64,000 nt of DNA from the NCBI GenBank assembly GCA_026008535.1, contig BRKX01000006.1, positions 7,834,501 to 7,898,500 of the forward strand, written 5' to 3'. Below are positions 32,757-44,242 of this stretch, piece by piece; position 1 is the stretch's first letter; the number at the start of each line of letters is the position of its first letter. The stretch comes from Perilla frutescens. Its lineage: Eukaryota; Streptophyta; Magnoliopsida; Lamiales; Lamiaceae. The position numbers and the translations under genes were made by a program. The notes below the pieces were generated by a model. It saw nothing but the letters and a program-made list of their open reading frames with translations. It was not told the DNA's origin and made no database searches.

Positions 32757-35700
32757 CTAGCCAGCGACTTTGTGAATAAATCCGTGAGCTGCATCTGTGA
32801 AGTAACATAGATATATAGGATTTATAAAACCCTTTTTGTAATGAAATCGGGCGAAGTGGCAATCTAAATCAAGATGTTTCGTCCGTTCGTGAAACACTTG
32901 ATTCTTTGTAATTTGTATTGCAGCACTGTTGTCACATGAGATAAGAATAGGAAGTGTACAAGGAACATGAAAGTCTTGGAGTATGTATGAAAGCCATAGG
33001 AGCTCGCGTACAATGAAGCTCAAGCTTCTATATTCTGCTTCAGCGGACGATAGAGAAACTGTCGTTTGCTTTTTGCACATCCATGATATGAGACAACTTC
33101 CTAGTGAAATACAGTATCCAGAGATAGATCTTCTAGTGTCAATACAATTTCCCCAGTCAGCATCGCAATAGGAAGAAATTTCAAATGTAAATGAGGAAGC
33201 ATAATGAAGACCAAGAGAAGGAGAACCCTTTAGGTATCTAAGAACATATGTGGCAGCCTCCCAGTGATGTTTCTATGGGTTGTTTACAAATTGGCTAAGT
33301 TGTTGTATAGCAAAAGAAAGATATGGCCGGGTTAAATTGAGATAGAGAAGCTTCCCAACAAGCTTTCTATAGGAATCTGACTTGGAAAGAGACTCCCCTC
33401 GTGCTGGGAAAGTGACAAGTTAGGAGGCAAGGAAGTAGAAACCGGCTTGCAACCTATTAGCCCAATGTCATGAAGAAGATCAAGCACATACTTTCTTTGA
33501 TACAAATAAAAACCTTGTGGAGTGCGAGCAATCTCCATGCCAAGAAAGAATCTTGCCTCTCCCAAATCTTTAATAGTAAAAGCTGAGTGTAAAGAAGCTT
33601 TGAGAGCAGTAATAAGATCTAGGGATGGGCTGAGAAGTAGAATATCATCTACATAGACTAATAGGACAACAAATGATGAGAGAGTACCTCGAGTGAAGAG
33701 GCAGTGGTCATTAGCAGACTGTTCAAAGCCTAGATCCAACAGAAGCTTGCAAAATTCCAACTTCCACTCTCTGGAAGCTTGTTTCAAGCCATAAAGGCTT
33801 CTCTTGAGCTTGCAAACTTTCCCAGCAGAAGCAGCAGTATAACCAGGTGGAGGTTGCAAATATATCTCATCAGAAAGATGGCCATGCAAGAAAGCATTAT
33901 TCACATCTACATGATGAAGATGCCAAGTAAATTGTGAAGCAAAAGCAAAGAACAAACGAATAGTTGCTAATTTGGTGACAGGGGAGAAAACCTCAGTGTA
34001 GTATATGCCAAACTCTTGGTTGTAGCCCTTAGCTACAAGTCTGGCTTTGAAATGTTCTATCTTTCCATCTGAGGTCAGCTTGATTTTGTAGACCCATTTG
34101 CAGTCAATAGTGTGTTTCCTAGGAGGAAGAGAAACCAAATCACATGTATCATTTCCTTCCAAAGCAAGAAGCTCTTTATTCATAGCATCAACCCGGTCTG
34201 CAGATTGTGATGCTTCTTTATATGATTGTGGCTCCTTGAGAGACTGAACATGGGACAGAAAAGTAGTGTAAGCTGGGGTAAGAGATTTTTTAACATAATA
34301 GGGAAAAGTACATGGAGTGAAAGATGATTTAGTAGAAGCAGAACACACATAGTCTTTCAAGTAACTAGGTGGTTTGCAAAAGGGTGAAGAACTATGAAGT
34401 GGTGAATCTGATATAATGTCTGCACCAACAGGTGTATCAGAAGAACAAAGAGAAGGTGAATCATCATTTGTGAGGGAACAAGAATCCCTTTGAGGGGATA
34501 AAACTTGAGAGGGAACATAAACTTCCTCAGAAGGAGTAAACTGTTCAAAAGAATGAAAAGGAAATGGAGAAACAAAATCATGAGATAAGGGAAAATGATC
34601 AGGAAACAATTTGACATCTCTCCCAATGGTGATTTGTTTGGCTTGAATATCATATAAGAGAAAACCTTTATTTTATGATGCTATACCCAGATAGACACAT
34701 TCTGAGCTCCTGGAATCAAACTTCCCTTTTGCAGGGAGAATATTAGCCGGTATGCAAGGCAACCAAAAGGATAAAGAGCAGTAAAGTCTGGTAAAGTCCC
34801 AAAGAGAATCTGAAAAGGAGATTCCCAATTCAAAACAGCTGTAGGCAATCTGTTGATTAGCCAGGTAGCATAAAGGATAGAGTAGCTTCAAAAAATTGAG
34901 GGTAAAGCACTCTGAAACATCAGAGCCCTAGCAACTTGAAAAAGATGCTTGTACTACCTTTCCACCATACCATTTTGTTTGTGGTGTTTAGGAACAAGAC
35001 CTTTGATGTGTAATACCATGAGTTGTAAACAATTCTGTCATCTGAAGATTAAGGAATTCAGTCCCATTGTCAGTGCGGATGATCTAAATAGGAATCTTGA
35101 ATCTAGTTTTGACCATCAAGATAAAACTTCTAACAATGTTCCAAACCCGAGCCTTTAACTTGAACAAGTAAGTCCAGGTAGCTCTAGAGTGATCCTCCAC
35201 AATAGTGAGAAAATAGGGTGTCCCTAATATATTCTCTTCCTTGCAAAGGCCCCATACATCCATATGTATGAGAGCAAATAGAGAAGTGCTGCACCTATTC
35301 AATGTTGGAAAAAGAGATCTTTGTTGCTTAGCCTGAAAATAAATTCTGCAAGCCTGAAGTTCCTCAAACTCCTCAGTCCTGTATCTTTTGTTGTGAATGT
35401 TGAGATGTTGCATAATACTGAGGGAAGGGTGACCCAATCTACAATGAAGCTCCTATAGACTAAGAGGGTGCTGTACTGCATTAACTGAGTGAGATATCTC
35501 ACTTCCAGTAGGGAACACATATAATGAGCCTCTGAGGCTACAGATGCCAAGTGTGTGATTTGTCTGTTTGTTGTGTATAAGGCAGTGGGATGCCAAAAAC
35601 TCTACCTTTCCTTCAATGTCTTTGGTTAATTGTCCAACTGACAATTAACCAAATAACACATTCTCTAACACAATCTCTTTATTCAATCTTGTTGTTCCTG

Positions 35701-35950
35701 TCAAGAAGACCCAAATAATACTGCCATCTGGTAAGAAAATCTTAACAGGATGCTTCAAATGTTTGAGATCTTTCATGAGGTTAAGTTGGAAACACATATG
35801 ACTACTTGCGCCAGAGTCTACAATCTATTCATGCCTTTTTATCCCAGCATGTACCCCAAAAGCATAATGACCTGAATAGTCAACTCCACCTTGTCCTGAA
35901 TCTGTCTCAGTAAGATTTGCTGTATTCAAATTAGGATCTAAATTGATTCC
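32757..35950 (-). pseudogene. copia C pol: protease, integrase, RT, RNase H
   Basis: Protease: IVDSGASSHMC near 35820, with a TAG at 35825-35827 where relatives have Trp (HEWIVDSGAS). Pre-integrase and integrase: MGHPSLSIMQHL, LIHMDVWGL, TIVEDHSRATWTY (35437-35084), continuing broken to 34673. RT: a 425-codon frame at 34609-33332 with DCKWVYKIKLTSDGKIEHF, KARLVAKGYNQ, VDVNNAFLHGHL, LYGLKQASREW and catalytic LVYVDDILLLS. RNase H: 33080-32757 with SSAEAEYRSLSFIVRELLW, then SCDNSAAIQI and HERTKHLDLDCHF. Stops separate RT from RNase H and break integrase. Confidence 0.92.
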
Positions 35951-37242
35951 TTATTTGAAATATGCTGCTAAATGCTTGGATATCTCTGACTGTACCAATT
36001 TACTCACATCTGAAACACTTTCAGAACCCTCTTCGTGCCTCAGTCCCTTTTTGGGAGTTTCTTGATCGGTTCTGCTATCTCCTGCTTGTTCCAAAGCATA
36101 ATGAGCTCTATTTTGATTCTTTTCTGCCTTAAATTTTCTATACCATTCAGGTACTCCTATCAGCTCAAAACAATCTATCTTGAGGTGCCCTATGCCCCCA
36201 CAATGTTCACATTTTAGTTTTCCCTTTTCTTCTCTAGTTAACCTCTTTTTTATAGAAATCTCCTTTAGGCCCAAACCTTTGTTGAGAATACAGTGCATTG
36301 TGATTAGGATTGTCTGCAAAATGAGTGGAAATACTCATTTGCTCCTCCACTTGTAAGACCATGGCATAAGCCTGGGTTAGTGTGGGTAAAGGTTCAAGGA
36401 TGAGGATCTGTTGTCTTATACCCTCAAAACAATCATTCAAGCCCATCAAGAACCCCATCATGTGTTTCTCCTCAAGTTCCTTGGTACTATCTTCCAGTGC
36501 CTCACAAGTACAAGGTCTGCCACTCTTCAATAATGACAATTCATCCCATAAACTTGTCAAATTATTAAAGTATATAATCACTGATTGATTATTTTGACTG
36601 TACATAGCAATATCTCTCCTTAACCTGTATAATTTTGAACCATTTTTCTTTCCAAAATGTCTATGAAGTTCTTCCCATAATTCTCTAGAGGTTTCTAAAT
36701 TCTCCAGTCCCCTAAAGATATCCTTAAGCATAGAATTTGTAATCCAGTTAAAAACTAGATAATCTACTCAGATCCACTGCATATAGTCCACCGAGCCTTT
36801 TAATGGTTTTCTCAAAGTCCATCCACAATACTCAATTTATTTTTGAAACCTAATCCCCTTTTAATCAACCTAGTCCAATTATGGAAATTTGAACCATCAA
36901 AAACATCTGTAGTAAGTGCCATTCTAGGATGTTCACTAGGATTTATATAAGCTCATCAAAAACATCTGTAGTAAGCGCCATTCTAGGATATTTACTAACC
37001 TCACTCCTCGCATGTCCTAGCTGCATATGCTCTGGTGTTCCGCCATGAATTCGTTCACTTTGTTGCGGAGAGAAATCCGTATCAGTTTGCGAAGCAGCTG
37101 CACGGTGCTCATCTTTAGTTCCGCTTGATCCTGTCTGCAGTGATTGATTTTGCAGGTGAGTAAGCCCTAATTCTTCATCACAGACATTCCTCCATGAAAA
37201 AGTCTGGTTTTTCTTTGTCATTGCGTTGATTTGATCGATCAA
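35951..37242 (-). pseudogene. copia C gag with zinc knuckle
   Basis: The N-terminus at 37242 (MTKKNQTFSWRNVCDEELG) resembles copia A. A 59-bp tandem duplication (CATCAAAAACATCTGTAGTA at 36895 and again at 36954) disrupts the next segment. The central gag region (LENLETSRELWEELHRHFGK, LTSLWDELSLL, LMGLNDCFEGIRQQI) is open at 36731-36234. The zinc knuckle CEHCGGIGHLKIDC follows in the next frame (near 36200). Stops and shifts make it a pseudogene. Confidence 0.9.
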
Positions 37243-37296
37243 ATATCAGTGTATGAATCAATATGTATCGAATGCGGAAGAAAATCAGCCTCTATT

Positions 37297-37310
37297 GGCT
37301 CTAGATACCA
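37297..37310 (-). other. tRNA primer-binding site, copia C
   Basis: Minus strand TGGTATCTAGAGCC, one base longer than the usual TGGTATCAGAGC. The same inserted position is seen in copia A. Confidence 0.75.
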
Positions 37311-37674
37311 TGTAGAAAAGAAGAAATCTCATAGAAAGCGTAAAAAATATCTGAGAAAATATCTGTTTTATTTCTTAATGTTCAACCGCTGCGAAAACGG
37401 GAATCATAGTTATTTATACACAAACATAAGCGTTCAATTTAAGCTACATTAAGATTTACAGCTAGAGTGCTTTGTTGAATATCTTGCGGCTCTTATACTC
37501 CACGTGGTGGTCCTCACTCCCATGCAACAACATGCTAACACGTGGCTTCACCAGTAGAAGACGTCCCTTGCTTCTGCTTGAGTAGTTGCACGTTGATCAC
37601 CTCCATGCAGCTCACTTCTTCTACATAACAAGCATATGAGAAGAATCTGTGATACTACTCATTAATATGCATCA
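37311..37674 (-). repeat. 5' LTR of copia C
   Basis: 364 bp; plus-strand ends TGTAGAAAAG and ATATGCATCA. Partner of 32308-32677, with a 4-bp indel near the U3 end. Confidence 0.93.
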
Positions 37675-37810
37675 CAAATATGAGTATAGGTATCAGATAT
37701 CAGGTATGGGTATCAGATTGATATATGATATCTGTGTTTGGAATTAACTTTTCTAATATGAGATATCAAATCCTAATTTTTAAAAAATAAAGTTAACTTT
37801 TAACTGAAAT

Positions 37811-37811
<1 letters not shown>

Positions 37812-37872
<61 letters not shown>
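37812..37872. repeat. (AAT)n microsatellite
   Basis: About 20 AAT units inside the candidate Harbinger element. Confidence 0.95.
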
Positions 37873-38089
37873 TTTCTAACATACCAAATTATACCAAAGT
37901 ATTTTGCAAGTGTCATTGATCATTACATTTCAACCTATCAATATTAGATCATCCTAATATACAAAAAAATCTCCTAAAAGATTAGGGATGAATGAATGTT
38001 TGATAGATAAGCTATGCAAAAGCTCCAAAAAAATACATCATCAAAATGACCTTGCAATCAAAAGCTAAAAAAAAAATATTTTCATCCCA

Positions 38090-38510
38090 GCAACAATCTT
38101 CTTTGACCTCTTATGTTGCATCCCCACGAAGCCTAACTATGAGTCTTTCCACTTACAATTTCTTCCACTCATCATTTGGAAAACTATAGAATGCATCTAG
38201 TAGCATCAATTGCATCAACTTGAGAAACTCCCTCTATCATAGCAACTTCGGATAACAGATTTTTCTTTTGTTCCACTACTTCATTTTCACGCTTTTGAGC
38301 TTATTTCCAAGTATCAGCAATGGTAACCTGCATGCACAGTACATTAAATGTGTCTACAATTGCTGATACATTTGATGTTCTTAATATACATATATATTTC
38401 ATTTGGTTTAAAATAGGGGAAAAGATTTCAGCGACTTCCAAGCTTTTTTGACTCTTTTGAATGAACTTTAGGTGCCTACACATATCATATAGTGGTAGAG
38501 GCAAGGGTAC
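38090..38510 (-). pseudogene. Possible relic of a Harbinger accessory (Myb/SANT-like) protein
   Basis: On the minus strand the frame VTIADTWK, stop, AQKRENEVVEQKKNLL, then MIEGVSQVDAIDATRCIL has the look of the C-terminal helical part of the Myb/SANT-like protein encoded by plant PIF/Harbinger elements. There a segment of the type 'A-I-A-A-x-x-L' precedes a DE-K motif. Stops interrupt it, and no SANT domain could be read upstream. Assignment rests mainly on the surrounding candidate element. Confidence 0.22.
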
Positions 38511-40306
38511 ATCGGTGAATCAGACCAATTGACCGAGTCAAGGGTTTGGCAAGGCATTAAATAAGAAAATAATTGAGATTATTGAGTTAGAAAATAGAAA
38601 AATAAACAAGAATGACTCCACGGACAACCTACCCAAGCTTAAAGTTGACTCAGGATTTCTCCTGCCCAAGTGTTACACACCAATTCTAAAGAAAACAAAA
38701 TACTCCCATCCAGAATGATTCAACTCCTAATTCTGAGATAGAAAAACTGATTAAAAGACTCATAACTTGGGGCTCCTGATTTTAACAGCTTGACCCACCC
38801 TTCACAATACTACTGCATCTATTAAGTAAGAAAATAAGATAACTGACAATAAACTAAATAACGAGAGATAGAGATCTCTGCAATCAATCTCTAACATATA
38901 AGAATTTATAAAACATGGGAGGAGGGAATCTAGCAGTGTAGAAGAGTGCGGAAGTTATAATTTTCTTCCCAAATATACAAAATTTTCTGCCCAAATATAT
39001 ATTATTATTCTCAACTTATCTCTCATCTAAAGACAATCCCATTTTTCACGAAGTGAAAAATAAGGAATTCGGAAACTTTTACCTTGAAATTGAAGTGGAT
39101 AAACTATTGAAACAAGAATTTTGAAGATGCGAACAATTTCCCCTACAACAAAGCATGAAGAATTTGGGCTATGGAATTTGGGGGAGGAGGAGAAAAGGAG
39201 AAACGAGGGTTTTTTCCGGATGAGATATGAGTTATACCGGTGCAAATATTGGTATATGAGATATGTTAAAAGTGGGGATACGAGTATATCAAATATATCA
39301 ATTTGATATCCATATATTAATATACCAAACACATGTTATGTCGAGATGAAAATTAAGGGCCCCCATTTTTTAATTTCAGTTGCACTCTCTAGGCCTCTTT
39401 TTTTGTCAAAACTAAAATATTTACTTGTGTCACCTACTTGGCTTCATGATCAATTATTTCTTCTTTTAATTTTAGGTTTCTTTTCTAATATCCGGACTCA
39501 TGGTTGTAATTGATGATTCTAAGAAAATAATATATGAAATTATTAATCAAATGAACAAAATTGTGATTTGGGGTTAGAGTTTTAACATTTCAATCCATCA
39601 TGAATACAAAATACAAAATACAAAATAATATACAAATAAATTACTTATTGTCATGATTCGTGAATATGTTGATTTGGATAAATATTCACTGTTGGCTTGA
39701 CTTCAAAGCCCTGCAATCTTTCGATTTATGTTTCTTTCTGCCACTATTGTTGTGTTCTATATTTTCTTTCTATTTTATTTTTGGGATGCTATATTTTAAT
39801 ATTATAATATATATTTAGATTTAGGATTATAAATTTTAAAAAGAAAAAAAGAGGGGACAACTTTAGTATTTTTCTTTCTATTTTATTTTTGAGATGTTAT
39901 ATTTTAATATTATAATATATATTTAGATTTAGAATTAAAAAAAAATAAGTGGGCAGTTGCGTTTTGAGTTTGCAGGTGCGGCTCTTTGGATTTAGATTTA
40001 GATTTAGGATTAATATAGAATTAAATAAAGATTAGATTTAAATTTGTAGAATAAATAAAGAAAAAAACTTGTAAAATTAAAGAAATAAGAATCGATCTGT
40101 TGCCTTCCTTCCCTACCTTACAAACTGTTACAACTAGGCTAACTCCAAGTTGGAATGTTCTCACAACTATTTATATATATAATATTATCAAAATATTTGG
40201 GGCCTCTAATTTTCTCGTATTTTTCGAGGCCTGAGGCGACCGACTCACTTGCCTCATGCAAGGAGCGGCCCTACCTAATATACGTATATGGATACCAAAT
40301 GCTCCC
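38511..40306. other. Rest of the candidate Harbinger element
   Basis: No gene. A segment of about 100 bp (ATTTTAATATTATAATATAT, then TTTAGATTTAG) is tandemly duplicated at about 39778 and 39880. The stretch 39354-40276 starts GGGCCCCC and ends GGAGCGGCCCTA with GAGGCCTGAGGCGACCGACT, and could be a separate small insertion. A clear target duplication was not found. Confidence 0.4.
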
Positions 40307-40660
40307 TAAAATAATTTTGGGAATAGAGAGAGCTAAAAAATGAGGTTGAATATTCATTCTTAATTGTATGGATTAAGAAATGTCTAGATTATTTATAATT
40401 CAATTAAAACCAAACAAATAAATACATAAAATATAATATATATATATATATATACACATTATAAATTAACAATCTAGAGAGTTCAAGTTTTCTTATTGCT
40501 TGAGAAATATTATCAGATTTTTTTATTTCTTTTCCTATATATTTTTGAACATGATAAATCTAAATATAACACATAACATGACCCAATTAAAAGGCCCCAA
40601 CTCTCAAGTTGGTCTCTTTACATAATTAAACAAAAGTCCATTAACATACAAACACGCAGC
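40307..40660. other. AT-rich spacer
   Basis: No feature other than a (TA)n stretch at about 40437-40455. Confidence 0.5.
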
Positions 40661-41171
40661 TAGAGATGTCAATGAGTAGGGTAGGGTAGGGTACGGATAT
40701 GTCTTTCCCATACCCTATCCTAATATAAAATGTCCTACCCATACCCTATCCTATTACCCTATTTTTTTATAGCGGGTAGGGTACGGGTATTACCCTACGG
40801 TTAATCGGATACCTGCAGGTAAAACGGATTACCCGTTTAGATTTGTTTAATAATATATCACAATAAAAAAATCCAAAAAATAGAGAAAAAAAATTAATAC
40901 ATGAGTTCTTTTGTCAAAATATAACCAATTTTTTGTTTCAAACCCTAGGTGAAAATTATTAAAAATTAAAAGTAAAAAGTTTATATATATAATTTATATT
41001 TATTTATTTATTTAATATGTTAGGGTAATTGGGTAAAACCTTAATCCCATACCCTACCCTTACCCTAACAAAATTTAGCGGGTATGGGTAGGGAATATGC
41101 GGATATTACCCACCCCTATAACCTGTTTACCCGCGAAAAATTTTACCATGCTGGTAAAATTGACATCCCTA
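40661..41171. mobile_element. hAT-type MITE upstream of eL30
   Basis: 511 bp. Inverted ends TAGAGATGTCAAT and (complement) TAGGGATGTCAAT. Eight-base flanks CACGCAGC (40653-40660) and CGCGCAGC (41172-41179) differ at one position, as expected for an old hAT target duplication. Inside are inverted series of TACCCTA/TAGGGTA words (for example GTAGGGTAGGGTAGGGTACG and CATACCCTACCCTTACCCTA), so it folds back. Confidence 0.85.
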
Positions 41172-41179
41172 CGCGCAGC

Positions 41180-41284
41180 TGACATCCTCACTCAAAGCCC
41201 TAAAAATTAAATGCAGTCGTTTACTGACCTCTTCATCCCAATCTCGTCTGCAGCGGTTGTTCTTCTCATCTCCATTTCCCGACA
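41180..41284 (+). promoter_or_regulatory. Promoter/5' UTR of the eL30 gene with telo-box-like motif
   Basis: AGCCCTAA at 41196-41203 resembles the telo-box AAACCCTAA usual near the start site of plant ribosomal protein genes. A pyrimidine-rich leader (TTCTTCTCATCTCCATTTCC) runs up to the ATG at 41285. The hAT MITE ends only 113 bp before that ATG. Confidence 0.45.
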
Positions 41285-41308
41285 ATGGTGGTCGCCGGCA
41301 AGAAGACG

Positions 41309-41309
41309 A

Positions 41310-41392
<83 letters not shown>
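41309..41392. repeat. (CT)n(TA)n compound microsatellite at the exon 1 border
   Basis: ATAT, then about 15 CT units, then about 25 TA units, starting at the base after the ACG codon that ends eL30 exon 1. Confidence 0.95.
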
Positions 41393-41396
<4 letters not shown>

Positions 41397-42153
41397 AGTT
41401 CTTGCATGCATAAGGCGCGCATATGAACCTATATCAGACGGTGCGTGCCGCCCACGTGCGGCGCGTGTGCGTCAGGCCACCGTCTATGTTGTTGTTGTTT
41501 TTTCTGGTGATTTTTTTTTTCAATTTTCTTTTTTTTTTTAATGTTTCTCAAAAAAATTTATTCCATAAAATAAAATTAGTGAACCCTAAAATTAAAGAAA
41601 ATTGATATAATTTGTTTGAAATAGATATAAATTTATACCATAAAATGAAATTAATAAATCCTAAAAAAACACAAAATAAAACCTTAAAAAATCCCCAAAA
41701 AACCCTAAAAGACACAAAATAAAACCCTACCCTCCCCCCAATTCCTAAAAAACATAATTAAAAAACCTAAAAACACCCCCTAAAAAACACAAAATAAACC
41801 CCTAAAACACTCCCAAAAAAACCCAAAAACACACAGAATAAACATCCCCCAAAACCCCTAAAATAAGTGGTAGACCCCTTACTATTTAATGATACATGTG
41901 ATACTTTTCGAATTTTGAGTGATACTTTTTAATGTTACTGTTGATACTGATTTTACCGAATATTTTTTTTATGGGTTGACTCGCGAATTTGACCCACCTG
42001 TCTATAATAAGCCTTATATGCACTTTGTGCATGCAAGTATTTACCTAAATATATATATGTATAACATTGTAATTAATAATATATATGCAAATTGTGTTGT
42101 TATCTCGGTTAATTCATTTCTTACTTAAATTAAAAAAAATGGGTAGATTGCAG
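41393..42153. repeat. eL30 intron 1 with dispersed repeat
   Basis: Contains an inverted pair AGACGGTG (41436-41443) / CACCGTCT (41478-41485) around CACGTG (41453-41458). Then come many 'CCCTAAAAACACAAAATAAA' words and a part (GTTGATACTGATTTTACCGA) related to 3990-4090. The intron ends with acceptor TTGCAG at 42153. Confidence 0.55.
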
Positions 42154-42696
42154 AAGAAGACTCACGAGAGCATAAACAACCATTTGGCCATTGTGATGAA
42201 GAGCGGAAAATTCACTCTTGGTTATAATACTGTTCTTAAAATCGTCAGGAACTCCAAAGGTTTCATTTTTAATTTAATTATGAGATTATTAACTTTTATT
42301 AGGTTATAAATTTTTGGCTAAGCAATAAAAAAACATTGAATATGTTATATGTATGGGGAAATCGAAATGCAAGTAAATTGATTTTGATATCTAACAATTG
42401 CCCACCTTTAAGAAAGTCGGAGATTGAGTACTATGCCATGCTTGCTAAAGTTGGAGTCTATCATTACAATGGAAATGAGTTTTGTTCTTTCTTTGGCTCT
42501 ATGTACTTTTTTGATGCTCCAATTTGTGCATTTTTCATAAACTGATTTATTATGGTTATTCTGAAATTCTCTTGATTGGAATTTATGACAGTGGAAGTTG
42601 TTCTTAACTTTGTAATAATGTATCTTTGCTTCAGCTGCTCGTTAAAGGCTTAGGTTTTTGGAAATTGCTTATATAATGGAGATGTAATTATGTTAG

Positions 42697-43231
42697 TGTT
42701 GGAAAATATGAAAATGTGAGGGAAATTTTATCTAGAATTTTCTAAACCCTAGAGCTCAAAGGTTTGTATTAATTGCAACCTTTCACATTTGGAGGTTACA
42801 CCATATGTTTTAATGGTTGATCTCTTGAGAAGTTTCTTTTGGAGGCTATAAAAAGGTGGTCAACTTCATTTGTAGAACATACCAACAAATCATTATCTCA
42901 TTCTCTTTTCTCTCATCTTGCTCTCTAGTTTTGAGTTCAAGTTTGTGCTCTAGGTTTTTGTTCCAAGTTTCGAGTTCTAGCTCTCTTTGATCAAGTTCGA
43001 GTATAGTGTTCAGTTCGCCAGAGGAAGTTCCAATTTATCCGTTGTATCCTGGGAATCAAACGTCCATAAGGGATGAATTTGGTTTAAGGAAACTGTTATC
43101 TCCACAGGCCTCGGGTTCCTATAAATTTGGTTATATCATTTTGATCTTTAATTTATTTCAAGTGTTTATTTTGATCTACAACTCTTGTTGTTATTACGTT
43201 GTTTCATTGTTTTGTTCAGCTAGTGCCAACA
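42697..43231 (+). repeat. 5' LTR of copia D
   Basis: 535 bp; starts TGTTGGAAAATATG and ends CTAGTGCCAACA. TATA-like TATAAAAAGG at 42847. No usual TGGTATCAGAGC primer site follows (the next bases are ATCTTAAACC), so the primer site is changed or unusual. Confidence 0.93.
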
Positions 43232-43289
43232 ATCTTAAACCAATTTTTTTACTTGAAAACCCCTAGTTTTCAACATGTCTAGTGAATAG

Positions 43290-44242
43290 ATGAACAACGT
43301 TGCCGCTAATGCTACCATCGCCGCTGCTACCACCATGAGGATCGGTGCTATCAACGTTCCTGTCAATTATGCTGACACGATGGAGAAATTCAATGGCTTA
43401 AATTTCAAACGGTGGAAACAAAAGATGTTGTTCTACTTGACAACATTGAACCTTGCGCGGTTCTTGACTGAAGACCCTCTGACATTGGGGTCGAATGCTG
43501 ATGCTCAAGCCGTAACTGCGCTTGATGTATGAAACCACAGGATTTCCTGTGCAAGAACTATGTGATGAACTGCTTGGTGGATACACTATATAACGTGTAT
43601 TGCTCAATCAAGACGACCAAGGAACTATGGGAGTCCTTGGAGAAGAAATACAACACTGAAGATACCGGAGCGAAGAAGTTTGTTGTAGGTCGATTTCTCA
43701 ACTACAAGATGGTTGATTCAAAGACCGTGATTAGTTAAGTGCAAGAACTCCAATAATATTACATGAAATTTATTCTGAAAGAATAGTGGTGAGTGAAACC
43801 TTCCAAGTGACTGCTATCATAGCGAAGCTACCATCGAATTGGAAAGATTTCAAGAATTACTTGACTCACAAGAAAAAAAAGATGACCGTTGAAGAACTTA
43901 TCATTAGACTTCGCATTGAAGAAGATAACAAGAGCTATGATAAGAGGCTATTTACTCCTCCAGAGGGCTAAGGTAAATATGCTTAAACATGGTGAGAGCT
44001 CAAGGTGGAACTCTAATAAGAAACTTAATTTTGCAGGGAAAAAGACGTTAGGACTGAAGAAGGAGAACTTCACGAAGAAGTTCAATGGGAAATGCTTCAA
44101 TTGTGACAAACATGGTCACAGGGCTTTCGACTGTACGAAGCCGAAGAAGAGCCAAGAAGCACACATGGTGAAAAATCTCTCTATGGATGTTGAGGAGATG
44201 CACCTGGCTGCAGTGATCTCCGAGGTGAACTTGGTTGGTTGA
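43290..44242 (+). pseudogene. copia D gag with zinc knuckle
   Basis: Four short frames in a row: MEKFNGLNFKRWKQKMLFYL (43380), then TTKELWESLEKKYNTEDTGA (43620), then LPSNWKDFKNYLTHKKKKMT (43830), then the CCHC knuckle CFNCDKHGHRAFDC (44095). These are the successive blocks of a copia gag of the UBN2 type. Frameshifts lie near 43530 and 43970 and stops near 43738. Confidence 0.9.

Larger units (their letters stand above)
32308..37674 (-). mobile_element. Ty1/copia retrotransposon C, both LTRs present
   Basis: Flanked by identical target duplications CAAAT (32303-32307 and 37675-37679). The LTRs are 370 and 364 bp and differ at roughly 17 positions by eye (about 95% alike). The internal region reads, on the minus strand, primer site, gag, zinc knuckle, protease, integrase, RT, RNase H. 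Several stops and small shifts break it, so it is not autonomous. Confidence 0.95.
32265..40306. mobile_element. Candidate Tourist/PIF-Harbinger element interrupted by copia C
   Basis: The left end GGGCCTGTTTGGTATCC and the complement of the right end GGGAGCATTTGGTATCC are inverted repeats; the match continues as ATATAC. TAA lies on both outer sides (32262-32264 and 40307-40309). Tourist-type elements start GGGCCTGTTTGG and duplicate TAA or TTA. Without copia C it is about 2.7 kb. Subterminal words (GTATCAGATATCA, GGTATATGAGATATG) recur inside both ends. A second terminus-like sequence (TGTTTGGTATATTAATATATG, complement) lies at about 39331, so the true right border is uncertain. Confidence 0.5.

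Noticed and set aside
41207..41426. Frames coding for Ile-Tyr and Arg-Glu repeats
   Set aside because: Simple translation of the CT/TA microsatellite.
42139..42309. MGRLQKKTHES... taken as a start codon for eL30 or for a MADS-box protein
   Set aside because: The ATG lies in the intron; the acceptor TTGCAG at 42153 and the first exon at 41285 give the normal eL30 N-terminus. The MADS-box resemblance is limited to MGR.
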